Shown here: in pieces, positions 33,903 to 43,268 of the stretch
How positions within the stretch are numbered: position 1 is the first letter of the stretch
Layout: the number at the start of each line of letters is the position of its first letter
DNA from: Pseudomonas cichorii
GTDB lineage: Bacteria; Pseudomonadota; Gammaproteobacteria; Pseudomonadales; Pseudomonadaceae
Direction: 5' to 3'
Assembly: GCF_003700275.1 (NCBI RefSeq)
Contig: NZ_RBRE01000083.1
Location: 143,449-207,448 of the forward strand
Length of the DNA stretch: 64,000 bases
The notes under the pieces: model-generated
The model's database searches: none
Told to the model about the DNA's origin: nothing
The model's input: only the letters and a program-made list of their open reading frames with translations
Translations under genes and position numbers: made by a program

Positions 33903-35564
33903 TTAGTTGAACAGTACGGCCGTCTTTTGCAGGGTGACCCACACGCCCCACGCCAGAGGAATACCTACCGCCAGCCAGGCCATTACAACCAGTGGCTTGC
34001 TGCCTTCAGACGCTTTCCACTCCAGGGAAGTGGTTGCAGTAGCGCCCTTGTCATGGCCGATTGCTTGTTCAGCAGCCAGCTCGGCGTCAGTCATGAAGTA
34101 TTTGTCGGCAACCGGACGAATCAGCAGGTTGCAGATGAAGCCCAGAACCAGCATGCCCGCCAGGATGTACAAGGTGATGTCATAGGCCGCAGCACGGGCA
34201 ACGCCGTGGCTGAGCTGATATTCACGCAGGTAGTTGACCAGTACCGGACCCAGTACACCGGCAGCCGCCCATGCAGTCAGCAGGCGACCGTGGATCGCAC
34301 CGACCATTTGCGTACCGAACAAGTCAGCCAGGTAAGCCGGAACGGTTGCGAAACCGCCGCCGTACATCGACAGCACGACGCAGAAGGCCGCCACGAACAG
34401 CGCAATGCTGCCGATATGGCTCAGGGTCGGAACCGACGCATACAGCAGGAAGCCCAGGGCAAAGAACACGAAATAGGTTGCTTTACGACCGATGTAGTCG
34501 GAGCACGAAGCCCAGAAGAAGCGACCACCGATGTTGAACAGGCTCAACAGACCGGTAAAGCCTGCCGCAATGGCAGCGATTGCTTTCAATTGGTCGGCAT
34601 TGAGCTGGCTGAATGTCAGGTCGTTGCCCAGCAGTTTACCGGCGAACACTTCCTGCAGCAGTGGCGAAGCCATGCCCAGGATACCGATACCGGCCGAAAC
34701 GTTCAGGCACAGCACCAGCCATACCAGACGGAATTGCGGTGTTTTCCAGGCCACGCTGACGTGTACGTGACGATTGGTGATCATCGCGTTGCTGGCTTTC
34801 TTGGCAGGAGCGGTCCAGCCTTCAGGTTTCCAGCCGGTCGGCGGAACGCGGTAGCCCAGAGCGCCACCGATCATGAAGATGAAGTAAATCACCGCCATCA
34901 CCACGAAGCTCTGCCATACGCCAACGCCTTCAGCGGAAGCAAAGTAGCCCATCAGAGCCGTTGCCAGCGGAGCACCAACCATCGCGCCACCGCCGAAGCC
35001 CATGATCGCCATGCCGGTCGCCATGCCGCGCTTGTCCGGGAACCACTTGATCAGGGTCGAAACGGGCGAGATGTAACCCAGGCCCAGGCCGATACCACCG
35101 ATCACACCGGAACCGAGCCACATCAGCCAGATCTGGTGTGTATAGATACCCAGTGCGGAAATCAGCAGACCGCCACACCAGCACAGAGCCGAAACCACAC
35201 CGGCCTTGCGCGGACCAGCGTGTTCAAGCCAGCCACCCCAGATGGCAGCCGAGCAGCCCAGGAAGATGAAGAACAGTGTGTAGATCCAGCCCAGCATGGA
35301 GATCTGCCAGTCGCAAGTGGATGCGAAGATCTGTGCGAAGAAACCCATGTCAGGTGTACAGGCAACCGGCGTGGTGATGCCGATGGCTTTTGAAAGCGGC
35401 AACCAGAATACCGAGAAGCCGTAAGCCATACCGATACAAAGATGGATTGCCAGTGCAGCAGGCGGAACCAGCCAACGGTTGAAACCGGGCTTGGCGATGA
35501 TGCGTTCCTTGGACAAGAACGCAGGTTGAGCGGTGGAGCCGCCCAAGACTGTACTTGTGCTCAT
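33903..35564 (-). CDS. OFA-family MFS transporter (oxalate/formate antiporter-like)
   Basis: 553 residues, about 12 membrane segments plus a long loop near residues 290-330. The ATG at 35564 (MSTSTVLGG) follows the canonical start of this family, GFNRWLVPPAALAIHLCIGMAYGFSVFWLP. Seen: GFFAQIFASTCDWQISMLGWIYTLFFI, GLGLGYISPVSTLIKWFPDKRGMATG (the MFS loop 2-3 equivalent) and a C-terminal MAWLAVGIPLAWGVWVTL. Family members exchange oxalate, formate or pyruvate; YhjX-like. Substrate here is unknown. Single gene. Confidence 0.88.
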   Translation of the reverse strand: MSTSTVLGGSTAQPAFLSKERIIAKPGFNRWLVPPAALAIHLCIGMAYGFSVFWLPLSKAIGITTPVACTPDMGFFAQIFASTCDWQISMLGWIYTLFFIFLGCSAAIWGGWLEHAGPRKAGVVSALCWCGGLLISALGIYTHQIWLMWLGSGVIGGIGLGLGYISPVSTLIKWFPDKRGMATGMAIMGFGGGAMVGAPLATALMGYFASAEGVGVWQSFVVMAVIYFIFMIGGALGYRVPPTGWKPEGWTAPAKKASNAMITNRHVHVSVAWKTPQFRLVWLVLCLNVSAGIGILGMASPLLQEVFAGKLLGNDLTFSQLNADQLKAIAAIAAGFTGLLSLFNIGGRFFWASCSDYIGRKATYFVFFALGFLLYASVPTLSHIGSIALFVAAFCVVLSMYGGGFATVPAYLADLFGTQMVGAIHGRLLTAWAAAGVLGPVLVNYLREYQLSHGVARAAAYDITLYILAGMLVLGFICNLLIRPVADKYFMTDAELAAEQAIGHDKGATATTSLEWKASEGSKPLVVMAWLAVGIPLAWGVWVTLQKTAVLFN

Positions 35565-35819
35565 TGTGATTACCCCCAGATGTGTAATGCTCGCAGGACT
35601 TTGGCGCTGGCACGCCCCACAGTCTCCATGCCGAACGGCCATGACTGTTTTATTGGCGGAAGTTCCAAGACGTGGCAAAAAGCCGCACCCAGCCAGCGAT
35701 GGCGAGAGACTACCACTTACCAAGGGCCGTAAGTATCGTGTTACATCATTTAATTACTTAGCCAATCCATGCCATCTATGAAGTAATAGACACAATCAAT
35801 TACGGTCAGAGGAAACAGA

Positions 35820-36224
35820 ATGCCGGTCTTAGTTGGGATTATTAATTCACCCACTTATCAGGATCAGGAAGATCTTCAAAAGATATATCGCGACGCACCA
35901 CAGTGGCTGTTTTCGCCCTTCATCGATGCGTCGCAATTGATCGACGCAACGCTGACTGACGAAACACTCCTGGCGGCGCGTTTCAATGACCGGCTCCTGG
36001 GTGCTGCGCGCCTGCAACGCAACGGCGAGATCTGGCAGTTGTCACATCTTTGCGTACGCGCACTTACCCGCCGACGCGGTGTTGCCGAGCGCCTGGTGGC
36101 GCATGCGCAGAAAACAGCCAGGGAGGCAGCTTGCCAACTACGCTTGCAGGCAACCGCAGAGCTTCCCGAAGTCCTGGCTCTGGCGGCCAAGCTCGACGTG
36201 CAGCTGGAAATCGCAAGCCTCTGA
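35820..36224 (+). CDS. PanZ/PanM-like acetyl-CoA sensor (GNAT)
   Basis: 134 residues, small GNAT. Seen: DQEDLQKIYRDAPQWLF, LAARFNDRLLGAARLQ and LCVRALTRRRGVAERLV near residue 78, which matches the acetyl-CoA motif of E. coli PanZ (RxxGVG). In enterobacteria PanZ drives maturation of aspartate decarboxylase PanD and shuts it down with acetyl-CoA. The last glycine of the motif is Ala here, as in other Pseudomonas members. Standalone, GAGGAAACAG before the ATG. Confidence 0.78.
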   Translation: MPVLVGIINSPTYQDQEDLQKIYRDAPQWLFSPFIDASQLIDATLTDETLLAARFNDRLLGAARLQRNGEIWQLSHLCVRALTRRRGVAERLVAHAQKTAREAACQLRLQATAELPEVLALAAKLDVQLEIASL

Positions 36225-36324
36225 CCCCGCGCAGCAGCCCCAAAGGCATCCAGGGCCCGTGACCCTCGTGAGAGCGGTATACTCGTGGGCTATTTTTTGA
36301 ACGATCGATAACAAGGACTCGCCC

Positions 36325-38553
36325 ATGAAAGCATTCGGCAAAATCCTGGGGCTCTTCATTCTGGGGTTGCTGCTGATCATCGTGGCTCTCGGCTTCGCCC
36401 TGACCCATCTGTTTGATCCCAACGACTACAAAGACGAGATCCGGCAATTGGCCCGCGACAAGGCTAACGTAGAGCTGACCCTGAACGGCGATATCGGCTG
36501 GAGCCTGTTCCCCTGGCTGGGTCTTGAATTGCATGACGCCAGCGTCGCAACCCTGAATGCTCCCACCGCACCCTTTGCCGACCTTCAGATGCTCGGCCTG
36601 TCGGTTCGCGTGCTGCCACTGCTGCGTCGCGAAGTACAGATGAGCGATGTGCGGGTGGAAGGCCTGAACCTGCGCCTCAACCGTGACGAAAACGGCCACG
36701 GCAACTGGGAAGACATCGGCAAGCCCGCCACCGCAGCCACCTCGACAACGGAGCCACCTGCAGCCACAACGCCTGCGCCGCAAGCCGACAAACCGGAAAA
36801 GTCATCCAGACCCATCAAGCTGGATATTGACAGCCTGACCGTCAACAACGCCCGCGTCGAATACAGCGACGCCCGCAAAGGCCAGACCTTTACCGCCGAA
36901 AGCATTCAGTTGAGCACCGGTGCAGTCCGGGAAGCTTCCGATATCCCGATCAAACTGACAGCGTTCCTGAGCACCAACCAGCCGGTTGTCCGGGTCAGGA
37001 CCGAACTGGTCGGCGACCTGCGCCTGGATCGCGCACTCAAGCGCTATCAGTTTGAAGACATGCGCCTGTCAGGCGAAGCAGCCGGTCAACCCTTGCAAGG
37101 CAAGACCGTAACCTTCTCCGCCCAGGGCCAGTTGCTGGTCGACCTCGCCGCCAACATCGCGGAATGGAACAGCCTGAAGATTTCCGCCAACCAGTTGCGC
37201 GCCCTTGGCGAGCTGCGTGCCCGTGATCTGGACAAGACACCACAGATCAGCGGCGGCCTGTCCATCGCGCAGCTCGATGTGCGCAGCTTCTTCGACAACA
37301 TCGGCCATCCGTTGCCGGCCATGGCTGAAGGCGCGCTGAGCAAGGTCGAAATGGTCTCGCGCATCAGCGGTACGCCAAACAGCGTGGCCTTCGACGAACT
37401 CACCCTCAAACTCGACGAAAGCACTTTCACCGGCCGTGTCGCCATCGAGGACTTCGCCAAACAGGCATTGCGCCTGCAACTCAAGGCCGACACCTTCAAC
37501 GCCGATCGCTATCGCCCGGCAGAAAGCGAAGAAAGCAAAGGTGCCAAGGCCGCTCGCCAGTCAGAAGTGCAAAGCGGTGAAGCCGCCGCAGTGGCCGGTA
37601 CCACACCGCTGCCGGACCAGCCCACCAAGGCCGCCTGGAGCACCGCCAAACTGTTGCCTCTGGAGCGCCTGCGCACTCTCGACGTCCAGGCCGACCTGAG
37701 CTTTGGCAAGCTGACTCTCGATAAGCTGCCGATCGACAATGCCGTCCTCACCACCCAGGCCCAGAACGGCGTCATCAGCGTCAGCAGCCTGCGTGGCGAT
37801 CTGTACAACGGCAACTTTGAAATCAAGGGCAACCTCGACGCACGTCCGGAAATACCTCTGGCCAGCATCCAGACCAAAATCACCCGGGTGCCTATAGAAC
37901 GTCTTCTGCAAAGCCAGGGGCAGAACCCGCCAGTCAAGGGCCTGATGACCCTCAACAGCGACCTGACCGGCAAGGGCAACAGCGAAAAAGCCCTGGTCGA
38001 CAGTCTCAACGGTACGGCCAGCTTTGTGCTCAACAATGGCGTGCTGGTCAACGCCAACCTTGAACAGCAACTGTGCCAGGGCATCTCGACCCTCAACCGC
38101 AAGACGCTCAGCGGCGAACCGCGTGGCAAGGACACACCGTTCCAGCAACTCAATGGCAACCTGACCGTGCGCAATGGCGTAGCCAGCAACCCCGACCTCA
38201 AGGCGCGCATTCCCGGCCTGACGGTCAACGGCAATGGCGATATCGACCTGCGCGTGCTGGGCATGAACTATCGCCTGGGCATCGTCATCGAAGGCGACAA
38301 GAGCGACATGCCGGACCCGGCATGCGAGATCAACCCGCGTTATGTGGGCATCGAATGGCCGATCCAGTGCCGTGGCCCGCTGGAGCTGGGCGCCAAGGCC
38401 TGTCGTCTCGACAAGGAAGGTATCGGCCAGATCGCGGCCAAACTGGCCGGCGACCGGATCAGCGAGAAGCTCGACGAAAAGCTGGATGAAAAACTCGGCG
38501 ACAAGGTCAGCCCGGAACTCAAGGACGCACTCAAGAACCTGTTCAAACGATGA
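36325..38553 (+). CDS. AsmA-family protein
   Basis: 742 residues. N-terminal signal/anchor (ILGLFILGLLLIIVALGFALTHLF) then a long periplasmic part: AsmA N-terminal pattern DPNDYKDEIRQLARDKA, GDIGWSLFPWLGLELHDASV and, after a Thr/Ala/Pro linker near residues 135-160, a second half with ITRVPIERLLQ and LNSDLTGKGNSEKAL, closing SPELKDALKNLFKR. AsmA-like proteins form bridge-like lipid-transfer structures between the membranes. Its stop overlaps the mutY start by 4 bp, an arrangement conserved in Pseudomonas. Confidence 0.9.
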   Translation: MKAFGKILGLFILGLLLIIVALGFALTHLFDPNDYKDEIRQLARDKANVELTLNGDIGWSLFPWLGLELHDASVATLNAPTAPFADLQMLGLSVRVLPLLRREVQMSDVRVEGLNLRLNRDENGHGNWEDIGKPATAATSTTEPPAATTPAPQADKPEKSSRPIKLDIDSLTVNNARVEYSDARKGQTFTAESIQLSTGAVREASDIPIKLTAFLSTNQPVVRVRTELVGDLRLDRALKRYQFEDMRLSGEAAGQPLQGKTVTFSAQGQLLVDLAANIAEWNSLKISANQLRALGELRARDLDKTPQISGGLSIAQLDVRSFFDNIGHPLPAMAEGALSKVEMVSRISGTPNSVAFDELTLKLDESTFTGRVAIEDFAKQALRLQLKADTFNADRYRPAESEESKGAKAARQSEVQSGEAAAVAGTTPLPDQPTKAAWSTAKLLPLERLRTLDVQADLSFGKLTLDKLPIDNAVLTTQAQNGVISVSSLRGDLYNGNFEIKGNLDARPEIPLASIQTKITRVPIERLLQSQGQNPPVKGLMTLNSDLTGKGNSEKALVDSLNGTASFVLNNGVLVNANLEQQLCQGISTLNRKTLSGEPRGKDTPFQQLNGNLTVRNGVASNPDLKARIPGLTVNGNGDIDLRVLGMNYRLGIVIEGDKSDMPDPACEINPRYVGIEWPIQCRGPLELGAKACRLDKEGIGQIAAKLAGDRISEKLDEKLDEKLGDKVSPELKDALKNLFKR

Positions 38554-39635
38554 GAACCGATCCTGCAATGCAACCCGAGCAATTTTCCCAGGCAGTACTG
38601 AACTGGTACGACCGCCATGGCAGACACGATCTGCCCTGGCAGCAAGGCATTACTCCGTACCGTGTCTGGGTATCGGAAATCATGCTGCAACAGACGCAGG
38701 TCAGCACCGTGCTGAACTACTTCGACCGTTTCATGGAGGCCCTGCCAAATGTGCAGGCCCTGGCCGAAGCACCGGAAGACGAAGTGCTGCACCTGTGGAC
38801 CGGGCTGGGTTATTACACCCGCGCCCGCAACCTGCAAAAGACGGCCAGAATCGTGGTTGCCGACCACGGCGGCGAATTCCCCCGCGATGTGGAGCAATTG
38901 ACTCTGCTGCCAGGCATTGGCCTGTCGACCGCAGGCGCGATTGCCAGCCTGAGCATGGGCATTCGTGCGCCGATTCTCGACGGCAACGTCAAGCGCGTCC
39001 TGGCCCGCTTCACCGCGCAGGAGGGCTACCCCGGCGAACCCAGAGTTGCCAAACAACTATGGGCCACAGCCGAGCGCTTCACACCGCAGACCCGCGTGAA
39101 CAATTACACCCAGGCGATGATGGACCTGGGCGCCACGCTCTGCACACGCAGCAAGCCCAGTTGCCTGCTCTGCCCGCTGGAGCGTGGCTGTGAAGCGCAC
39201 ATGCTCGGCCTGGAAACCCGCTACCCGATTCCCAAGCCGCGCAAGACAGTCCCGCAGAAGCGCACCCTGATGCCGATGCTCGCCAACCGCGATGGCGCCA
39301 TTCTGCTTTACCGCCGCCCGTCCACGGGCCTGTGGGGCGGCCTGTGGAGCCTGCCGGAACTGGATGACTTCAACGACCTGCAGGATCTGGCGCTGCAACA
39401 CTCGCTGGAACTGGGCAAGCATCACGAACTGCCTGGCCTGGTCCACACCTTCAGCCATTTCCAGCTAACCATCGAGCCCTGGCTGGTGCAGGTCCAGGAG
39501 TCCGCACATCACGTGGCCGAAGCCGACTGGCTCTGGTATAACCTCGCCACCCCGCCGCGCCTGGGCCTCGCCGCCCCGGTGAAAAAGCTGCTCAAGCGCG
39601 CAGCCGACGTATTGAATGCAGGAGAGTCGTCATGA
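38550..39635 (+). CDS. mutY: A/G-specific adenine glycosylase
   Basis: 361 residues. Removes A mispaired with 8-oxoG. The ATG overlapping the asmA stop is taken as start; ATG at 38568 is an alternative. Seen: EIMLQQTQVSTVLNYFDR with the catalytic Glu, the HhH-GPD Asp in LDGNVKRVLAR and LPGIGLSTAGAIASL, the 4Fe-4S Cys cluster CTRSKPSCLLCPLERGC near residue 200 and a C-terminal Nudix-like 8-oxoG reader (LWGGLWSLPELDDF). Overlaps yggX by 4 bp. Confidence 0.96.
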   Translation: MRTDPAMQPEQFSQAVLNWYDRHGRHDLPWQQGITPYRVWVSEIMLQQTQVSTVLNYFDRFMEALPNVQALAEAPEDEVLHLWTGLGYYTRARNLQKTARIVVADHGGEFPRDVEQLTLLPGIGLSTAGAIASLSMGIRAPILDGNVKRVLARFTAQEGYPGEPRVAKQLWATAERFTPQTRVNNYTQAMMDLGATLCTRSKPSCLLCPLERGCEAHMLGLETRYPIPKPRKTVPQKRTLMPMLANRDGAILLYRRPSTGLWGGLWSLPELDDFNDLQDLALQHSLELGKHHELPGLVHTFSHFQLTIEPWLVQVQESAHHVAEADWLWYNLATPPRLGLAAPVKKLLKRAADVLNAGESS

Positions 39636-39904
39636 CCCGCACCGTAATGTGCCGCAAGTACAAAGAAGAACTGCCAGGCCTGGAACGCGCACCCTATCCG
39701 GGCGCCAAAGGCGAAGACATCTTCAACCACGTCTCGCAGAAAGCCTGGGCCGACTGGCAGAAACACCAGACCCTGCTCATCAACGAACGCCGCCTGAACA
39801 TGATGAACGCCGAAGACCGCAAATTCCTTCAGGCGGAGATGGACAAGTACCTTTCCGGCGAGGAATACGCCAAGGCCGAAGGCTACGTTCCCCCCGAAAA
39901 ATAA
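39632..39904 (+). CDS. yggX: Oxidative-damage protection protein, Fe-trafficking
   Basis: 90 residues, matching YggX: MTRTVMCRKYKEELPGL with the conserved Cys7, YPGAKGEDIFNHVSQKAW and INERRLNMMNAEDRKFL. Protects Fe-S clusters from superoxide. Start ATG overlaps the mutY stop (ATGA), so mutY-yggX, and probably asmA, are one transcript. Confidence 0.96.
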   Translation: MTRTVMCRKYKEELPGLERAPYPGAKGEDIFNHVSQKAWADWQKHQTLLINERRLNMMNAEDRKFLQAEMDKYLSGEEYAKAEGYVPPEK

Positions 39905-39965
39905 AGCGTTTCCAGCAATGAAGGTCGTAAGCGTCGGTAATAATTCAATTTTTTCAACATGACGC

Positions 39966-39994
39966 TTGACGACCTCCTGAAAAACACGTTTAAT
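39966..39994 (+). promoter_or_regulatory. Sigma-70 promoter of tRNA-Phe
   Basis: TTGACG (39966-39971) and TTTAAT (39989-39994), separated by exactly 17 bp, with a GC-rich discriminator (GCGCCCCG) before the tRNA, as expected for a stringently controlled stable-RNA promoter. Confidence 0.85.
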
Positions 39995-40004
39995 GCGCCC
40001 CGTT

Positions 40005-40080
40005 GCCCAGATAGCTCAGTCGGTAGAGCAGGGGATTGAAAATCCCCGTGTCGGCGGTTCGATTCCGTCTCTGGGCACCA
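40005..40080 (+). tRNA. tRNA-Phe (GAA)
   Basis: 76 nt including an encoded CCA. Acceptor stem GCCCAGA/TCTGGGC, D-arm with AGCTCAGTCGGTAGAGC, anticodon stem GGGGA/TCCCC around TTGAAAA (anticodon GAA at 40038-40040), and T-arm GGCGGTTCGATTCCGTC. The 3' part is the start of a 287-bp direct repeat that reappears 5.8 kb downstream, so the gene served as an integration site. Confidence 0.98.
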
Positions 40081-40331
40081 CTAATTAGCTTCAGGTGGTG
40101 TCAAAGCCATCTGAAAATCAAGAAACCCGCCTGGTGCGGGTTTTTTGTTGTCTGTAGTTTTTGCCTTCTCTAAAACGTCACCTCCCCAGCGTGTAAAAAA
40201 CCGTAAGCAACAATGCGGAAATACCACCTGCCCGAAAGGGATTGCCCCGACAGCAATGCACTCCCTCTCCTTACTATGCTCATGAGCACTGGCAGTGATA
40301 GCAAGCTCGTTCATTCCATCGTTGGAGTTCG
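40045..40331 (+). repeat. Left copy of island-flanking direct repeat (attL side)
   Basis: Starts inside the tRNA-Phe anticodon arm (CCCGTGTCGGCGG...) and continues past CCA for about 250 bp to GTTGGAGTTCG. The right copy differs by only a few substitutions and a 2-bp insertion. It contains the tRNA terminator. Being much longer than a normal tRNA att core, it suggests a duplication of adjoining sequence, not only of the att core. Confidence 0.9.
40122..40148 (+). terminator. tRNA-Phe terminator
   Basis: AACCCGC-CTGGT-GCGGGTT then TTTTT, 43 bp after the tRNA. An identical hairpin is present in the right repeat at about 45902-45928. Confidence 0.9.
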
Positions 40332-40370
40332 GATATTTTTCCGTCCATTCATGTCTCCTGCTTGTAGTGG

Positions 40371-41270
40371 TCAACTGATCCCGGACACGACGTTAAGTTT
40401 TTTCTCGGCCTGAGCCGGAGCCAGCCCGTCATTGAACTGATGCGGTCGAATCCAGTTGTAGCGATGCATCAGATAATGACTGATGTCCCGCTGCGCTTCC
40501 TGGGCTGTCATATAGCCCACGGTCGGTATCCATTCAGTTTTCAAACTGCGGAACACACGCTCCATCGGCGCATTATCCCAGCAGTTTCCTCGACGACTCA
40601 TGCTCTGGCGCATGCGATAACGCCAGAGCCGTTGGCGAAAGTCTCGGCTACCGTACAGGGCTCCCTGATCCGAGTGAAACAGCAGCCCTTGGGGCTTGCC
40701 ACGCTGTTCATAGGCCATGTCCAGTGCCCTGATCACCAGGTCCGAGTCTGGTTTGCTCGACAACGCTCAGCCCACCACCCGGCGTGCAAAGAGATCCATA
40801 ACCACAGCCAGGTAATGCCATTTCCCTTGTGCCCAGATGTAAGTGATGTCGCCGCACCACACCTGATTGGGCGCAGGAACATCAAACTCCCGGTTTAAAA
40901 TGTCTGGAATATCTGGTAGCTCCACCGTCGCTTTTTTATAAGCATGCGATCCCGGTTGTTTGCTGATCAATCCCAGCTCCCGCATCAGGCCGCGTACCTT
41001 GAATCGGCCAATCTGCTCGCCATCTTTCTGCATCATCGACACGATGCTGCGGCTGCCGGCAGCGCTTCGACTTTGCGTGAGCAGCTCGTTGACTCGGCTG
41101 CGCAACCGAAGCCGCTCAACGTCTGGAGTTCGGCGCCTGAGACGGTGGGCGTAGTAACACGAACGAGTGACATCAAAGACTGCGCAAAGCCAATCAACCG
41201 GCTCTTGGGGGCTCAGTTGATCAATCAGCGCGTGCGCTCGTGCTCTTCCGACATCAAGAGCGCGGTAGCC
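40371..41270 (-). pseudogene. IS3-family transposase OrfB with in-frame opal stop
   Basis: Integrase-like transposase catalytic subunit. Seen: SPQEPVDWLCAVFDVTRSCY, ELGLISKQPGSHAYKKA, first Asp in WCGDITYIW, second Asp in FHSDQGALYGS and the Glu in NAPMERVFRSLKTEW: a complete DDE triad. The frame is continuous but a TGA (40767-40769) replaces the Trp normally found in RRVVGWALSSKPDSD. The upstream part begins at the IS110 insertion junction. Confidence 0.85.
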
Positions 41271-41273
41271 TAA

Positions 41274-42631
41274 TGAGATGGTCACCCCCACACCCTGCGA
41301 GGGCTACGCTCTAGCAGGGTGTTTTATTGTCGGAGGGCATCATCATGAGCGATTCAGCGCTGATAGGTATTGATCTCGGTAAACATACGTTCCATCTGCA
41401 CGGCCAGGATAAGTCAGGCCGGGAGGTGTTTCGCAAAAAATGTTCACGGGAGCAAATGATGCAGTTTTTCGCCCGCTCGCCGAGCTGTGTCGTGGCCATG
41501 GAGGCCTGTGCGGGTTCGCACTATGTTGCTCGTCAGTTGGCGGCGATGGGGCACGCGGCCAAGCTGATTTCCCCTCAGTTCGTTAAGCCGTTCGTCAAGG
41601 GGAACAAAAACGACTTTGTCGACGCTGAGGCGATTTGCGAAGCCGCTTCTCGTCCTTCGATGCGTTTCGTTACACTCAAGACTGAATCCCAGCAAACCCT
41701 GTCTGTACTCCATCGGATACGTGAATCGCTGGTGCGTGATCGCACCAGAACCGCTAATCAAATGCACGGGTTCCTACTGTAGTTTGGCGTCAGCTTACCC
41801 AGAGGTTTGGCCATCATGAAGCGACTGGCGGTTGTTTTGGCTGAGCATGAACTCCCCGTTCGTCTGACAGTGCTACTGCAGCGGTTATACAATCACTTCG
41901 TCTATCTGGATGAGCAAATCAAGGCAATGGATAAAGAGTTGGCATGCCAACTGGCCGACGATGATCTGGGAAGTCGTTTACTGAGCATTCCATGTGTCGG
42001 CCCGATCACCGCCAGCCTGCTAGCTGTAGAGATGGGCGATGGCAAGCAGTACCGATGCAGCCGGGACTTTGCCGCCTCAGTGGGCTTAGTAGCCAAGCAA
42101 TACAGCACCGGCGGCAAGGCCAACTTAATGGGGATCAGTAAACGCGGCGACAAGCACCTTCGACAGTTGTTAGTGCAATGTTCCAGGGTATACATGCAGA
42201 GACTCGATCACCAGAAAGGCGCCTTGGCCGACTGGGTGCGCTCATTGCTGAGTCGACGCCACTCCAATGTCGTGGCATGTGCCTTGGCTAACAAGCTGGC
42301 GCGAATCGCTTGGGCGATAGCCGCGCACCATACGAAGTACGAAACAGGGCCAGACACTTTGACCGCCTGATCCTGCAGTTGTGGCTGTACAACGATATAT
42401 CTTTCAGGTTTTGCGATAGCTGAAAAATGGATGACGTAAACGGCCTACCGGCCTGACGAAGAACCTGTTCTAAAAATTGGCTCAGCAAGAAGCCGTTAGC
42501 CTTTTCAGGATCGTCAGGCGCGACTCTCATCATGGCGCGGGTGAATCACTCAATAGACGCCGGATAGATTTAAGCAAGCCAATTACTTTGCCCATGAATC
42601 AGCATTGCAAAAAAGAGGGTGACCATAGATT
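41274..42631 (+). mobile_element. IS110-family element inserted into the IS3 orfA
   Basis: About 1.36 kb, boundaries approximate. It interrupts orfA between codons for ...ARLEREK and ...TALLMSEEHERTR. Subterminal 10-bp inverted repeats ATGGTCACCC (41278-41287) and GGGTGACCAT (42617-42626) fit the IS1111 branch of IS110, which has subterminal repeats, unlike classical IS110. The single transposase gene is on the opposite strand to the host IS3. Confidence 0.75.
41345..42370 (+). pseudogene. IS110-family transposase with in-frame amber stop
   Basis: 341 codons read through. N-terminal RuvC-like DEDD domain: LIGIDLGKHTFHLHGQD, VAMEACAGSHYVARQL and NKNDFVDAEAICEAASRP; C-terminal transposase_20 domain: LSIPCVGPITASLLAVEMGD, FAASVGLVAKQYSTGGK and GISKRGDKHLRQLLV with the expected catalytic Ser region. 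A TAG at 41780-41782 replaces the usual Glu in HGFLLEFGVSLP; no frameshift. Hence inactive unless suppressed. Confidence 0.88.
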
Positions 42632-42884
42632 TTAATTTCTCCCGCTCAAGACGAGCGATCCGAGCTTCCAGCTCCTGGATTTTCTGCTGCTCGGGCGTCA
42701 GAGCCTTGCTTTGAGGCGTAACACCAGCGCGCTCTTGCTGAAGCTGGTTGATCCAGCGACGCAGCGCGGATTCGACAACCCCAAGTGAACGGCTGGCTTC
42801 GATATGGCTATAGCCTTGATCGAGCACGAGACCTGCGGCCTCGCGTTTGAATTCAGCGGAAAAAGAACGACGTTTTTTGGTCAT
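42570..42884 (-). pseudogene. IS3-family OrfA, 3' end displaced by IS110 insertion
   Basis: MTKKRRSFSAEFKREAAGLV opens a typical IS3 OrfA with HTH (HIEASRSLGVVESALRRWI) and leucine-zipper-like EARIARLEREK. After EREK the reading continues into IS110 sequence (LKSMVTLFFAML...). The true end, TALLMSEEHERTR then TGA, is found on the other side of the IS110 element at about 41225-41272. Confidence 0.85.
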
Positions 42885-42947
42885 CAGACACCTCTATCTG
42901 GCGATATTCTCGCCTAAATGGGTGTCCGGTTTCATTAGACCACTACA

Positions 42948-43268
42948 GTCCGCCGACTCATCGCCAATGGTCAAAGAAGTCCAGAAGAGGCAGAAATCTG
43001 CAGCAAGCAAGGACGGGCCCAGCGGTGTAGTCAATGGGGACTACTTAGTCCCGAAGCAATGCTGAAGCCAGCAATGTTACAGCCGGAGCTAAACTCAGTA
43101 CGAGTAACTACTAAGCATCCGAGTGCCGCGCCATGGAGGCTTTATAACGCAATCAGATCACCCCTTGCTCAAGCAACACCATGCCGCAGTAAAGGAATCA
43201 ACTGAAGGCGGCGTAGATAAAGCGAACCGCCTCCAGAAAACATTACTAATATAAATATTACCGCAAGG
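42948..43268. other. Island intergenic region, no gene seen
   Basis: From the IS3 end to the stop of the GHKL gene. Mixed composition; a 32-codon rightward frame (MVKEVQKRQKSAASKD...) reads into it but has no ribosome-binding site and no recognisable family. No terminator-like hairpin with a T-run was seen for the leftward GHKL gene. Confidence 0.5.

Larger units (their letters stand above)
40363..42947 (-). mobile_element. IS3-family insertion sequence, split by an IS110-family element
   Basis: Terminal inverted repeats of about 26 bp: TGTAGTGGTCAACTGATCCC (40363-40388) and, read inward from 42947, TGTAGTGGTCTAATGAAACC, both continuing GGACAC. Removing the nested element leaves about 1.2 kb with orfA and orfB in the -1 overlapping layout of IS3. 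No flanking target duplication is apparent, so one end may have been rearranged. Confidence 0.85.

Noticed and set aside
40081..40374. Leftward 97-codon frame just downstream of tRNA-Phe, with a similar frame in the right repeat (45861-46043)
   Set aside because: It lies entirely in the duplicated tRNA-flanking DNA and covers the terminator; the two copies differ at the start and there is no ribosome-binding site. Repeat-derived.
42847..43065. 72-codon rightward frame spanning the IS3 end
   Set aside because: Crosses the inverted repeat of the insertion sequence and opposes orfA; likely chance.
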